Position numbers and translations under genes: made by a program
The notes under the pieces: model-generated
Told to the model about the DNA's origin: nothing
Databases searched by the model: none
The model's input: the letters and a program-made list of their open reading frames with translations, nothing else
Shown: positions 39,801-51,489 of the stretch, in pieces
Position numbering within the stretch: position 1 is the first letter of the stretch
Layout of the letters: each line of letters begins with the position of its first letter
Origin: Haliclystus octoradiatus
Lineage: Eukaryota; Cnidaria; Staurozoa; Stauromedusae; Haliclystidae
Direction: 5' to 3'
Assembly (NCBI GenBank): GCA_916610825.1
Contig: OU744454.1
Span: 5,466,321-5,530,320, forward strand
DNA length: 64,000 nt

Positions 39801-41890
39801 GCACAACCTTCAAATAATAGACAATCAAGATCACAGGTAAACACATATGTACGTGAAAGATAAGGCAAGAGCCTTTTCCACCCGGAGGGGGGTGTGGTTG
39901 ATTAAGAAATTTCAACGACCGGGGCGGGGGGGGGGTTGCCAATTTGAGTTCAAAATTTTGCCCTCCAAAATTTTATTTTTCCAAATTGATACCTTAAATA
40001 TTTTATTCAGGCCAAAGTGTACCCCAAATATTTTTTTATCGAAGCATATTTGAGAATTGATTGTGACAATTCCGTAGTTTTAGATCAATACTTTTTGCTC
40101 ACTGAAAAACAATACTTCGAATATTTTGAAAATTCTGAAAGGGATACCTCAAACATTTTTGAAGACCGTGAAAAGGTACCCTCAATAATTGGTATGTCCC
40201 TGTATACCAATCTTTAAAGTTACCCCCGGGGCTTTTCCTTTACTCTGAGTTTCACTCGTTTATTTTGCGAACCTCAGAGCGAAGCGATTTGATGATCGCA
40301 AAAATATACACGTGAAAAAACTCCGAGTAGCGGAAAAGGCTCTTGCCTCATATTTGTTTCAATTCTGAACAACAAATACAATTTCAAGACATTAATGTAG
40401 TCGAAAGAACCTACATGTCACAACTGCAAAGTTGAAAAAATTATAATTTCCCCTCCCCTCGTCATAATAGACGTACAATGGAAATTATAAACCCTTTTTA
40501 TTTAAAGAAAAATCAGTGTTTCTAATCACCCAACGATCAACTCGGCATTGAACGTATCTAAAACATGAAATGAATACCATCTAAGAATGGCGGATAGAAT
40601 GATCCAGAGAAAAAGGCACTGTGAGTAAATGCGGCGAATCGCTGCGCATTGACAATCGATACCCATCTGCGATGAAATCTGTTGAAATTGATATGCACTG
40701 TCGCGGCAGACATTAATAAAGAGATTTAGTATCATTGCTTTAGCTACAATAGTCTCTAGAAGTAGAGGAGCATGATACGGATGCCTTAGGAAGTGCGATA
40801 CCGTCTCAACTGCTTTACTTCAGTTAAAGAAATTTCTGAAATTATTGACAAAATATGTGTTCATCAATATAATATCTGAATGTAATATTATGCGCTGAGA
40901 TGAGGTAGATTGTATATATGTAGTTACACATTTTCATTTTATGTTTGATCATCCTAGGAGAGTCAACAGCTTTTCTTTGAGTTACGGAATTGTGGCTTAT
41001 TCTTTTGGTCTTCAATCATCCGATTGGACTCTATCTTGGTTTTAATTTCATTTTATAGAAATATGGACCAAATCTTCTAGAAATATCAAACGTAGACGGA
41101 AAATTTAAATTTTCTGATAATTTGATGCAAGTAATTTTGATTTCATAAAAAGTGGCATGCCCCTGTATGATTGTCATCCCCATCCCTCTAAGGGATAAAA
41201 ACAGATACAACTTAACAAAAACACTTACGTCCTTTGCAAACTCCTGGATGGTTAACACGGACATCTTTTTGCGCTCGACATGCAGTGGCCTTCAACGTAC
41301 ATTCATTGGGATATGTTACACCGTCAGTACCACACACTGGAGAATGAACTGCTGGGCATATTGGTGTACATCTCCCTCCAGATAAAAATCCTTGAAACAA
41401 AATTAGAAATTAAATTTTTTCCTTTTTTTTTTACCTTTCAATTGTATTTTTATTATTTTTTAAATGTGAAATAATTTTACTTGATAAAATTAATAACTTT
41501 TAAAATTTGCATAAATATATATATATTTATATTTGCCAATTATTCATTAGTCATCCAGAACATTTCTTAATATAATTGAGAAAAAAATGTTACCATGATG
41601 CTAATGGTGTGAATGCTATTTTGTATAATTTAAAATTTATATCTGACAACATGGAATTATAATCTGTTATAAGCCTCATATATAAGTTACTTGATATTTG
41701 CCGTAAACAAGAGGGATTTTACAGGGTGCATTCATCAAGAGGTTCGGTTTAAGACAGCTATTTTCTTTCGTTGAATAAGCCTCATTTCTAATTACCAAAC
41801 AATTGTGTCCAATATATGAAAAAATTCACCGGAAAACAGAAACTTACCTTGGCAATAACCAATAAAAATGACCAACAGGAGAAGCTTCAT
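36862..41890 (-). CDS. Secreted four-domain Kazal-type serine protease inhibitor (copy A)
   Basis: Coding exons, transcribed right to left: 41848-41890, 41229-41390, 39661-39807, 38232-38387 and 36862-37001. All joins are phase 1 with AG/GT borders; the total is 648 nt, 215 residues. Exon 1 gives the signal peptide MKLLLLVIFIGYCQ. Each later exon is one Kazal domain with six cysteines and the CG(S/T)(D/N)G-x-x-Y/H-x-N-E-C core (domain 2 has CVHNGKTY). Reactive-site residue P1, two after the second Cys, is Ala (CPAVHSPVC), Lys (CTKILSPVC), Lys (CPKIMRPVC) and Arg (CSRVYHPVC). An elastase-like domain followed by three trypsin-like ones is inferred. Such proteins block digestive, immune or pathogen proteases outside the cell. 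A TATA promoter and 5'UTR exon lie upstream. Assembly is by eye but internally consistent in both copies. Confidence 0.9.
39128..39330 (+). mobile_element. tRNA-derived SINE in Kazal intron (copy A)
   Basis: CCTTAGTGTAATGGTTATAGGG (A-box-like), TTCTTGGGTTCAATGAC (B-box-like), tail CCGGTTTGTGGTAAAATG. The orthologous copy at 60086 shows it predates the duplication. Confidence 0.7.
39863..40348. mobile_element. TIR element AGGCAAGAGCCTTTTCC in Kazal intron (copy A)
   Basis: 486 bp. AGGCAAGAGCCTTTTCCACC starts it and GGAAAAGGCTCTTGCCT ends it. Also present in copy B, so older than the duplication. No transposase. Confidence 0.7.
40526..40840 (-). pseudogene. Unrecognised protein-like repeat (copy A, frameshifted)
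   Basis: Encodes ILNLFINVCRDSAYQFQQIS and DCQCAAIRRIYSQC, but the upstream half is out of frame relative to its twin at 61489-61830. It lies between Kazal exons, same strand as the gene. Homologous to 20790-22050. Confidence 0.5.
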
Positions 41891-42120
41891 GTTCTAGCAA
41901 TGCCTATAACACTATGAAAATAACAAATAACTATCAAAATTTACAGATATAATAATGTGACAAAATAATTATATAGTTTTTATACTTAATATATACAATA
42001 ATATATTACTATAATATAAAATTTGTTTTGCTTGAAATAAGTCATTTTTGCTCAAAACAATAATCTATTTCGCTTGAAACAAGTTGAATTGAATTGAAAG
42101 CTAAATAGACTTGCAAAAAT

Positions 42121-42162
42121 AATGAAATGTTTCCTGCGCAGGGACGAAACACATGTCAGACC
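42121..42162 (+). other. Hammerhead-related relic (copy A)
   Basis: TTTCCTGCGCAGGGACGAAA CACATGTC AGACC keeps the stem II / GAAA / stem III / GTC order of 22270-22314, but the 5' core is lost. Twin at 63091-63132. Confidence 0.4.
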
Positions 42163-42666
42163 AGACTTTTCAACAGATAATTTTTTTTAATTACTGTACA
42201 ATGAAGTACAGCATTCGTGAACTTGAAGTATTTTACTTTTGCCCGTCATTGCCAGCAGCAAACAAGAAATGGCAGGACCTAGGATACCAAGAAAAGCGCA
42301 CCTGTCACCACCAAAACCAAAGACCATTCACACAGTAAAATGCAAATTCAGTGGAGTACCTAATATACCTTATTTAATAGGGGTGAGGTTTTTATGTTGT
42401 CACTTTTATACATTATTAAGTGAATTAAAAGAAAATATTCCATTAATTTGGTCTCGAGAAATTGAGATTCTTAAGTAATTTCCAAGAATTAGTAAAGTTT
42501 CATATAAACGAGTTTGTTACATAAAAAATACATTTTAAAAGTTCTATACTAGCTAGACATACTATTTTTATATTTCTAAGAGACTATTCTAATTAAATGC
42601 ACGAATAATTCTCCTACATGTGCATTGATAATTCTAATAGTTCATAATTTTAAATAATAAACTTAC

Positions 42667-42720
42667 ATATAGGCGATGAATTTGTTGATGATCGATGTCA
42701 ATTCACAGATAAACGATATG
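42667..42720 (-). other. 5'UTR exon of Kazal gene A
   Basis: Ends CATCGCCTATAT before a GTAAGT donor (42661-42666). The acceptor TTTTCATAG at 41912-41920 joins it to the signal-peptide exon starting at 41911. The start site is estimated about 30 bases below the TATA box. Confidence 0.65.
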
Positions 42721-42740
42721 ATTTTTGAATTAAAAGGAAG

Positions 42741-42752
42741 GGCGTATTTATA
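42741..42752 (-). promoter_or_regulatory. TATA box of Kazal gene A
   Basis: Minus-strand TATAAATACGCC, conserved at 63721-63732 with the same spacing to the donor of the 5'UTR exon. Confidence 0.7.
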
Positions 42753-42957
42753 CGTATTTATTAAGAGTGTGTAGCACTAACACGTTTATTGGTTTTAGCT
42801 ATATAGCTCCGCCTTATTTGTTTGTTTGTGACCTGTCAGGATATAAGAAAGTAAGTTTTTTTGATCAGCATTTATAAAAGGTTATGCTACAACCTCATGA
42901 ATCAATATATTCGATGTAAACGAAAATGCATCGAATTTCCTGCTTATAGGTTCAACC

Positions 42958-43503
42958 CATAGACTAACATAGACTGCTGACGAAAATGTGGAACAAAGAT
43001 GGCCGACGCAAAGAATTATTTTAGCGCTCTCCTCATTAACATTTTCAAAATTATTTGATCTCTCCTATAAACTCTTTTGCAATCTAAACTTCAAACAATA
43101 TATGTTCTCGCTTTCATAGAAAGATAGTTTAAATAGGATTTTCCTGCCAGCGAAGTGAGATTTGTTCATAGGATCACAATTATTTGCAAACATTTATGAA
43201 TAACCTAAAATCACACCGAGAGACAAGGAAATATAAAAAATACTATTTACCTTCAAATGCGATTAAAAAATAGAATTTTTAACTCATGTATGATGCAACT
43301 TGAAATTGGTAGTCATAAATAACTCTTTTATAAATAAAAATCCTGTTTAATTTAGAAACAAAAATTGCTCAAAATATGGCTTGAAATTTCACGGTTTTCA
43401 AGACTCTGTTTTGGTACCTTGCGTCAGCCATTATGGATGCCCATGGTCGCTATGTTTTTCCTTGAAGTTTGGCAATGGAATCAGCAGTCTATGTAAGTCT
43501 ATG
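42958..43503. mobile_element. hAT-like MITE, 8-bp TSD GTTCAACC (copy 2)
   Basis: 546 bp, CATAGACTAACATAGACTGC ... GCAGTCTATGTAAGTCTATG. GTTCAACC is duplicated at 42950-42957 and 43504-43511. The paralogous empty site, a single GTTCAACC, is at 63921-63928. Confidence 0.93.
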
Positions 43504-43531
43504 GTTCAACCCAACCCATGGGTCAAACTAT

Positions 43532-43870
43532 CCCAGCAGGCACAGCAACGTTGCGGCAACTTTTTAATCAAGTTGTTATAGACGGGGCAAAAACGTTGCA
43601 TTAAGAGCCCGGATGTCATCGCGCCGAACGTTGTTCAGTACGAAGTAGCAACGTCGTTATGTGACCGAAATACTCCTGGTATGCAACGTTCTGCAACCTG
43701 AATGCAACCAGAATGCAGCCTATGTCGGAGTAAATATGTGGCTACAACATTGCTAAAACGTTGTATTTTGGTTGAGTTGCGGCATCGTCTTCGAGTGCAA
43801 CCACAAAATCAGTTAATTTACGTTGCAATAGCGATGCAAACAACGTTATGAAATCTTCAAAAAAAGACAA
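43532..43870. mobile_element. CCCAGCAGGCAC transposon terminus with AACGTTGC repeats
   Basis: Starts CCCAGCAGGCACAGCAACG, then dense AACGTTG/GCAACGTT/TGCAACC motifs to about 43850. It abuts the point where similarity to copy B stops. The opposite terminus was not found. Confidence 0.5.
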
Positions 43871-44154
43871 CTGTGATTATGATCATCCGTCTTCTATTAT
43901 ACTACAATATTCATAAATGTTGAGATACTTGAGAATCATTAAACGCCGGGTATTTACAAGTCAATATCGAAAAGTACATAAATAATACAGTAAGCAAGCA
44001 CATATTTGTATAGAGTATTGCGAAGTGCAAGAAGTATTTGAATACATATACGTTCACAGAAACCAGTGAGCAAAGTTATAAGCCTTTTGATATCTTCTTC
44101 GCGTAATTCTATCTTTCTTATTATGTGTTTGATTACTGTATTGATTGATTGATG

Positions 44155-44821
44155 TTAAGGCACGGCAACATGGCCTAAAAAAGCAATGGGACAATGTGTT
44201 AACCTGAATCAGACATGTTACCTACCAAGAGGCAGATGCAATTTGTGTATATTAGACATATATGTTACCTTGATAGGAGGATCCATGCCCAATGTCACAC
44301 CAGTTGTATGGCATGTTTATAGTCCTTGCAATCAATTCGTCAAACATTAGTAGCAAATACATATCTACAGAAAGAAAAAATGTGATATTGTTATCCAAGA
44401 ATACTTACTAAATTATGTTTAAAGATTTTTAATTACTTGAACAAATAGCAATAAAATGTAGTTATTCCTACCTGTCTGCACATGATATTTTTCGTTTCAA
44501 TTGAAAGACCTGCACCCGAAGGAAGATAAATATATATATAAGGCATGTAACATTATAGCTAAAAACATTATCTTTTTCAAGATCAAATTTTGCAAATCTT
44601 GAGGAAGGAAAAACGAAAATTCAAGGCTTACCTTAACCTAGTATTTTAAACAGCAAGGTCTAACTGTGAAATTCAATAAAAAGTAAACACACAAGAAAGA
44701 GTAAAAGCTGGCGAAGCATGGAAATCACATTTGATAATTCGAAATATTTATTTTCCAAGTTAAACTTACACAATTTTCCTATGGATTTCTGTCCGAACAT
44801 TTCAATGGGAACAGCAGACAT
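44155..44821 (-). CDS. Possible three-exon gene for a 55-residue protein
   Basis: Exons 44770-44821, 44269-44364 and 44155-44174 join in frame (phase 1 at both junctions). Donors are GTAAGT and GTAACA; acceptors follow pyrimidine tracts (TTTTTTCTTTCTGTAG and TTGCTTTTTTAG). Reading: MSAVPIEMFGQKSIGKL, then YMYLLLMFDELIARTINMPY and NWCDIGHGSSYQG, then HVAVP and stop TAA. I do not recognise the family and see no signal peptide or domain. All three exons are open only in the frame that joins. The last exon is just 20 nt, so it may be chance. It lies upstream of Kazal gene A on the same strand. Confidence 0.35.
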
Positions 44822-45299
44822 TTAACGGAAAATAAATAAAAAAACAAATGATTAATATAAGAAGGAGGTAGGCCTGACAGATCAGAAAAACGTTTTGCTA
44901 AAAGTATCAAACGAGACAATAATTCAAGTTAACCCGTACATACCTTGGCTCATAGACAAATATTCAATCGTCAGACTAGCTGGGAAGAACTATGTATTGT
45001 ATGCTGGTTTTCATTTCCTAAATCATTTCTTTCTTGGTTGAATCATAAACTTCTAACATTAACAAATGACATCGAATATGAACGATCCTTTTCTGTGGAG
45101 GAATTATCTTCCTGTTGGATTTTTCAGAAGCCGTTTATTTTGCTTTATTTTGGCGCTTCGACAGAAAAAATACTAACGCAGAAAGGTTCTGGAAATATTA
45201 TATGACAGCGACGCTCTGTGATGTACCTAGCCTTTATGAAGACTTAGTGTTGCGAAAAGAAATGTCAACTTCATATTAAGAAGGAAGTGAGCTTTTTTC

Positions 45300-45473
45300 A
45301 AAATTTTAATCAGAAATTCATTTCTATTTGACTTTTTATCCAATAGAAATTATAGAATCAAAACATGAAACAATTTTATTAGCTTTAAAGTACTTTTGCG
45401 TCTTTGCCATTTTCAAACTTTCAAACATCTTCCATTAAAATCTGAAAACGAGGCTCCGCATATCCGCAGGCAG
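45300..45473 (+). repeat. Repeat T, left part interrupted by the 11.2-kb element
   Basis: GACTTTTTATCCAATAGAA ... AAATCTGAAAACGAGGCTCCG ... CCGCAGGCAG. It continues after the insertion at 56684 (AGGTTCGTTCGATCGATTTG). An intact inverted copy lies at 55990-56290. Confidence 0.7.
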
Positions 45474-46682
45474 CCCAGTAAACCAAAACCCGTCTTCAAG
45501 ACGTCGTTATCTCGTCAGTCAACTCGTCCTATTGTCGTGAATTTATCTGATCCGAAAAGACGTGATGCCGTGTACACCATATTAACGTCATAAAGTCGAC
45601 ATTTTTAGATGAGACTTGGATCAGTTTACGACGGAAATAAGACTAGTTTGGAATGACTGCGACAGGAATACGATTAGATAATGACGTGCATATGTCAAGC
45701 ATATTTCAATGCATTTCAGAAGTTGAAGTTCAAATGCTCCATGCAATGAGAAAACAGACAATATGAATAAGAAAGATAAATTAACAAAAATATATGCAAG
45801 CGATATGATAATGAGATTTATTAATTTCCTTAACGAGAATACATCAAATATACGGCAACTAAAATATCATTATGAAATTAAACATACAGTAAAGTACTGA
45901 ATACCAGCTCCAGATTCAGAATTTACATACTTAAAGGCTATAAAAATAATGATTGATGTTTGATGAAAACGAAAAGGACATTGTTCTAGTGAGAGGATAA
46001 GATGTAATGATCTTGCATCTTCATTTTCTTAATCATTTGAACTAAAACAAAAATCCACAATATTTTGTAGTATCATCCTTGATATTTACCAAGCATGTTA
46101 TAAATACTTTACTTTATAGTATTCCAGGTTTACGAATCAGAATAATTTGAAAATCTTCTGCCAACCTTTGCACATATATCAATATAACATCTGTGTATAT
46201 ATATGTATGTATTATTGTAATTGATCAATTATTGTATGTGTGTATTCCTTAGTTAATTGTTACTTAAATCAGTCCTGTGAAAAAAAGTTACTATAGAAAT
46301 TATCAGGATTCTGAATAAATGATGATGTTGATGATGATGTAACATTGGATTTGTATATAAGCCATGCTTGAGCAAGTCTGACAACAGCAGGAATCCTGGT
46401 AGGCTAGAAAAACTCAGAAGAACACATGTTCTAGGATTTAAGAAGGTTGATTATTTTTTCGAACTTCGTGCTCAAGCGAAAATTTAAATCATTTCTAACT
46501 ATAGCCTATCAAGTAGGCTTCCACATATGATCAAGGTATTCGTACTGCAGATCTTTTTGTTATTTTTAGGAAGTGAACTATCTTTTTGAAAAAATTGATA
46601 GGGTTCAAAACGAGGTATGATCATGTTCGGATAGACTTGAGTTAAACTTGAAACAACATCATATAATAACAAAACTAAATAC

Positions 46683-47765
46683 CTTATGTCCATGATGTGT
46701 ACATGCCAATCTCTATGTTTCAAATATCAAACCTCGAATGGCTAAAAATAAAAGATGAACAGACAGGATAGTGTTATATTGACAAAAAATAATACGTATG
46801 TGTCCTGCAGTCCGCAAAGGGCATTTAAGGACATACCTTTTGTTCATCATACAGTGTACATGTCAGCCTCTTGATTTAATATACACATCAATGTGTTTAC
46901 GCAATTATTTGAATATTGCATTGTTGCCTAATGTAGCAGATATGAAAACATCAAACAGCTAAAAAGAAAAATATGAACAGGAAAGTATTAGAATCATTGA
47001 AAATAATAATAAAAGGGTACTGCATCCCATCAAGAGCATAGATACATACCTCAAGTTCATTATGTGTGAATGTCAACTTCTTTAATATAGCTAAGATTGA
47101 AAGTCAAATGACTAAGAAGAAAAATATGAACAGGATGGTATTATATTATCTCAACTGAAAATAATTGTTAAAATCTTTAGACGCACTGCCGTCATCAAGA
47201 ACATCTAGATAAATACCTCAAGTTAATTATGTGTAAATGTCACTCTCCTGTGTAATATATGCCAAGGTGTTTCCGTAAAGACTGCATATTGTAGCAGATA
47301 TGGAAACATCAAACAGCTAAAAAGAAAAATATGAACAGGATAGTATCAAAATCATTGAGAATAATAGTAAAAGGGTACTGCAGCCGATCAAGAGCATAGA
47401 TACATACCTCAAGTTCATTATGTGTGAATGTCAACTTCTTTAATGTAGCCAAGATTGAAAGTCAAATGACTAAGAAGAAAAATATGAACAGGATGGTATT
47501 ATATTATCTCGACTAAAAATAATTGTTAAAATCTTCAGACGTCCTGCCGTCATCAAGAGCATAGATAAATACCTCAAGTTCATTCATGTGTAAATGTCAC
47601 TCTCCTGCGTAATATATGCCAAGGTGTTTCCATAAAGGTAGCATATTGTAGCAGATATGAAAACATCAAACACCTAAAAAGAAAAATATGAACAGGATAG
47701 TATTAAAATCATTGAAAATAATAGTAAATGGGTACTGCAGCCCATCAAGAGCATAGATACATACC
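46683..47765 (-). repeat. Tandem array of seven exon-like modules (357-bp dimeric period)
   Basis: Modules end at donors G|GTATGT or G|GTATTT located just below 47765, 47573, 47408, 47217, 47050, 46837 and 46683. Six have acceptors TTTTTCTTTTTAG or close variants: 47573-47673, 47408-47469, 47217-47316, 47050-47111, 46837-46958, 46683-46741. Short introns of 91-105 nt separate them. The exons share ...TTGACATTCACACATAATGAACTTGAG-type ends. Their lengths (59-122 nt) are not multiples of three and no common frame stays open, so a coding role is not supported. Long and short modules alternate, giving the dimer. Confidence 0.55.
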
Positions 47766-48746
47766 TCAAGTTTATTATGTGTAAATGTCAGCCTCTTGCG
47801 TAATATATAGGAAGGCGTTTCCATATAGATTGTATATTGATATAACATATAACAGGATGGTAGCCTATTATATGGAACTGAAAATGACAGTAATCTGTGC
47901 TGCAGTCTACCAACAACTAAATGCAACAATTACTTAAATATTGAGATGAAGAAGTAGAAACGAGCAAACAGGCAACACATTTACTGATGTTACCATGAAA
48001 CAAAGTTATAATAAACGCTGTGGATATAGTTCCGGTTGCTGGAAGCCTGTTTTCAAAAGATAATGTTCTGTGCGTGCGTCCTCTGCGCATGGGTAGGCTA
48101 TGTAGATAGTAAACGTCGATCCATTTGATTTAAATCGTAAATACTAAATAGTTCGTAAAAGAATACATATCATTGTAGATTTGATAAACTGTTTGGAATA
48201 AATATAAGACAGAAACGCAAACTGACGTTTTTAATACTTGAATGTTGTGACATTCATTTGGCCATTTGGCGCTCTTGAAGTTCAGAGAATATTTATGCAG
48301 GCCTAACAAATTTTCAAAACATCATTACTTTCGTGGTTTGTAATGGTGTGGGATAATTATCCTATCCCGTAACTGATGCTTTATGCCTACCAATTCTGAT
48401 TTTTGTCGAATACCGAAAGTCAAAACTCAAAGCCTTTCGGAGTTTTCAGAGTTTGTTCGATTTTTCTAGAAGTTTTAGAGCACGGTTTGGTGTGGCATCT
48501 AACGTCATGAATCATGTTTTCAACCTCTAGCACTTTCATTTTAAATTCTTTTAAATACTATTAAATTGACAAACAGAATTGTTACTAACGTGATCCAGGA
48601 ACATGACCATCCATCACCGTTGCATGCCTATATGCATGCCCATGCGAATCGCAATTTCTAACGACAATAGCTAAACGATGTTATTGAGATGTTTAAACAA
48701 GGAAACAGCAGAGTCAATGGTCCATTTTTTGAAATTAGCAACTTAC

Positions 48747-49025
48747 CTTGCTCCCTGTTATGCCGGCTAGAAGGTTATATCCTTGCAAATTAGGCTACAT
48801 AGGCCGAAGCCAACAATCTCTGCATCTTTGAGATTTTAACCAAACATATTGACACAAATTAGAATCGCATGGAGAGCTGTAAGAGGACATCGAGACTTCT
48901 TCATTGCTGCCAGTATAGTCACAGTAAAACATAATAACCATACTCCCAAGAAACATTAATATGGTAAGCCAATAAAAAGACAATTTTCCTTTGCCGTTGA
49001 CGGTTGGTTTATGTAAGGTAAACAT
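48747..49025 (-). CDS. Putative small membrane-protein exon (74 residues)
   Basis: The ORF from the ATG at 49023-49025 (context GGCAAAATG) has a charged start, then a 21-residue hydrophobic helix (FYWLTILMFLGSMVIMFYC), then a Ser/Cys-rich segment ending at TAG 48795. The frame resumes after the stop (NLQGYNLLAGITGSK) up to a strong donor AAG|GTAAGT at 48747. So it looks like a first exon whose reading frame is stopped, or a short type II membrane protein with a spliced 3'UTR. The exon-like array lies downstream on the same strand. Family not recognised; could be chance. Confidence 0.3.
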
Positions 49026-49498
49026 TTTGCCGCCGAAAAAGATTTGACATGCACTCACTCATGTCAAATTATCAGCGAACAGTTGATTGGCTCAAGGATC
49101 AACATGGAACCGAGGATTTTGTGGTCTATTTGTAGACTCAGACAAAGACGTCATTATCAAAGTTATCATTGCGGTCATCATACATAATATAATACCCTGA
49201 TACGATATATTTATAATAATTTTATTTTTTGTCAATAAACTTTATGTATTACACTTCTTCATACGCGAAAAGAAATATTATCATTGGTTAAAAGTTTCGA
49301 GTTAAAACGCTGGATATTAGTCTACGTATAATCAACTGTGCAAGGCAGGATTTACCAAAATATTTTTTCAAGAAGATACGATTTTATCAAAACTGTAAAT
49401 TAAAATGATAAAACATGTTTATTTATACATATGAATGTGATATAAGAATATCGTGAATAGTGGATATAGTGAATAGGATTTGTCCTTATAGTCCCAGC

Positions 49499-49680
49499 AA
49501 ACACACTAGCTAGCAACAACGGTTGAACAACGCAACGTTGAAGTTGTGCAACGTCTTAGCTACCATATGCTACCTTTTCTCAACGTTGCTCAGAAGTTGG
49601 GAAATAGGTAGATCTTCCGACGTTACTTTGTCTGTAGTTGCAACGCTGCTGCAAAAATGTAATAATTTTAACGAGAGTAG
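49499..49680. mobile_element. CCCAGCAAACAC transposon terminus
   Basis: CCCAGCAAACACACTAGC followed by CAACGTTG/TGCAACG repeats, same style as 43532. Opposite end not located. A 126-codon plus-strand frame overlapping it has no domain. Confidence 0.45.
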
Positions 49681-49903
49681 AGGTCATTTTTCTGTAATTT
49701 TTTTACGCGGCGTCAACAATATGTTTTGCAAATCTCAATTTCACGAAATAGAATTCACGATAGAGGCTATTCTCAGATTCTCGATCTTGGCGTCCATTTT
49801 AGTTTTATTCCTTCGAAGTTCGATGCATAATTTGTATAATTTGTCAAGACAATTTGACAAGTTTGGACGGTTATATTGGTATAGTTGTGGTTTACAAAGA
49901 TAA

Positions 49904-51480
49904 CCTTTATTTTTGCTGTTCTATATTTTTACTGGTTTTGAACTATTTTATTTTATTCGATTTATGAGTGTCACCTTTCTGTCCTTTCAAACGTTGGTAA
50001 ATTAACAAACCAATCCGAAGGCAATGGCCTTGGCATACACCTATTTCGATCAATTTAGTTTGAAATAGCTTAGCGCCAGAGTGCGTGGCTCCGCCTACCA
50101 ATTTATTCATGGAATAAGCAGATAGTTAACGTTGTTGTAAGTGTTTTTGAGAGTTGATCTTATAATATGAATATATAAAGAAAATCCTGGCTGCCAACTA
50201 ACTTACTATGCAAATCAATTGTCATCAAACCAAGAAAAGCAAATGAGGTATGTGTATGTCAATTAGCTATAGGCTAACCTTTCAATCATTACTTTTAAGC
50301 GTGATTCAAAGTATGGCCTCAAACCATCAGAAAAGAGAGTGATTACAAAATACTACATTCAAGTTAACAGCTACATGACATGTGCAAGTGCAATATTACA
50401 ATAGAAAGTTTGTCACAATACTGAGGTCACCACAATATTTACGTACATCTGATAAAAAATATTCTAATCAACCTTTAGAAAGTATGCCAAGTATATGTTT
50501 TCACTTATTTGTTGAATGTTTTTTTAAAAAAAGAGTTTACACATTCAAAACATATGCGTAAACAATTAATTGTTTTCAGGACATCAATTATCAACCAATG
50601 AAGATTCTGAACTTTGACTTGGCAGTTATTTGTTCGCTGACTTTGATTAGTTTCTAATTTTAGGGTGGCTGTTACGAAAATAATTATTGGAATTGAATAA
50701 ATTAATTTGAATCATTTCAAACAGATTGCTTTAGAAAGTCGTTAGACGCCCTTTCCCGATGTCAGAGGACCTTCAAATTTTGAATAACTTGTTATTTATG
50801 TTACTCAAACAAGAAAATTGATTGTGAACGTGCTATGAACACTTCTTCCTTGTTTTTAACCAATGTACAATGTAGGATATATTCATATAGACATAGTACT
50901 CTGCAGGATGCCTAGCACTACTGATGTTATTCACTTTCAGTAGCAATTTTTCTTAAATCATCAGCTCAGCTAGTTGCAATAATGTTTATCAAGTTAATAA
51001 TCAATGTTCTAATATTTGTCTTTGTAGAGCCTTGGTTGACCAACATTGGATTGCTTTTACCTATTAATGCTATCAATATTAACATTTATTATAAATGTAT
51101 TCTATCACCTGTAGTCTATTACTTCAAATGGCATTTACAAGATCAGAAAATTGAAGTAATAAACCAATACTAGAGTGGGATTTTATAAAATATACCATGG
51201 TTGCTACTAGTCTACTACAGTTCATTTACAAATATACTATAGTTGCTACTACAGTTCACTTACATGTAACTGTCAACCAATAGCTAATATCGTGGAAGTA
51301 CAAAGATCTATCACTTATATATGGTTGAGATCATGAATTTGGATATTTATTAAAATTGATATCGACGTCAAATATGGTATTCAACAAAAATCAATTTCAG
51401 TAATTTTTTAAAATATATTAGGATGATATATATCTAGGCTATCATTAACGTAATACGTAATTACTGCAATTGTGCAGAAA
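49904..51480. other. No gene seen
   Basis: Spacer with no supported ORF; contains CAGTTCA(C/T)TTACA direct repeats near 51210-51270. Confidence 0.5.
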
Positions 51481-51489
51481 GATGATGTA

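Larger units (their letters stand above)
34904..43531. repeat. Segmental duplication, copy A
   Basis: Collinear and same-orientation with 56812-63941, sharing the Kazal gene, its promoter, introns, a SINE and an older TIR element. Copy A additionally holds ~500 bp at about 35030-35545, a TA-flanked element at 35722-36176 and a hAT-like MITE at 42958-43503. The similarity stops at 43531, where a CCCAGCAGGCAC terminus begins. Confidence 0.92.

Noticed and set aside
49523..49903. 126-codon plus-strand ORF
   Set aside because: Begins in the repeat-rich transposon terminus and matches no family I know.
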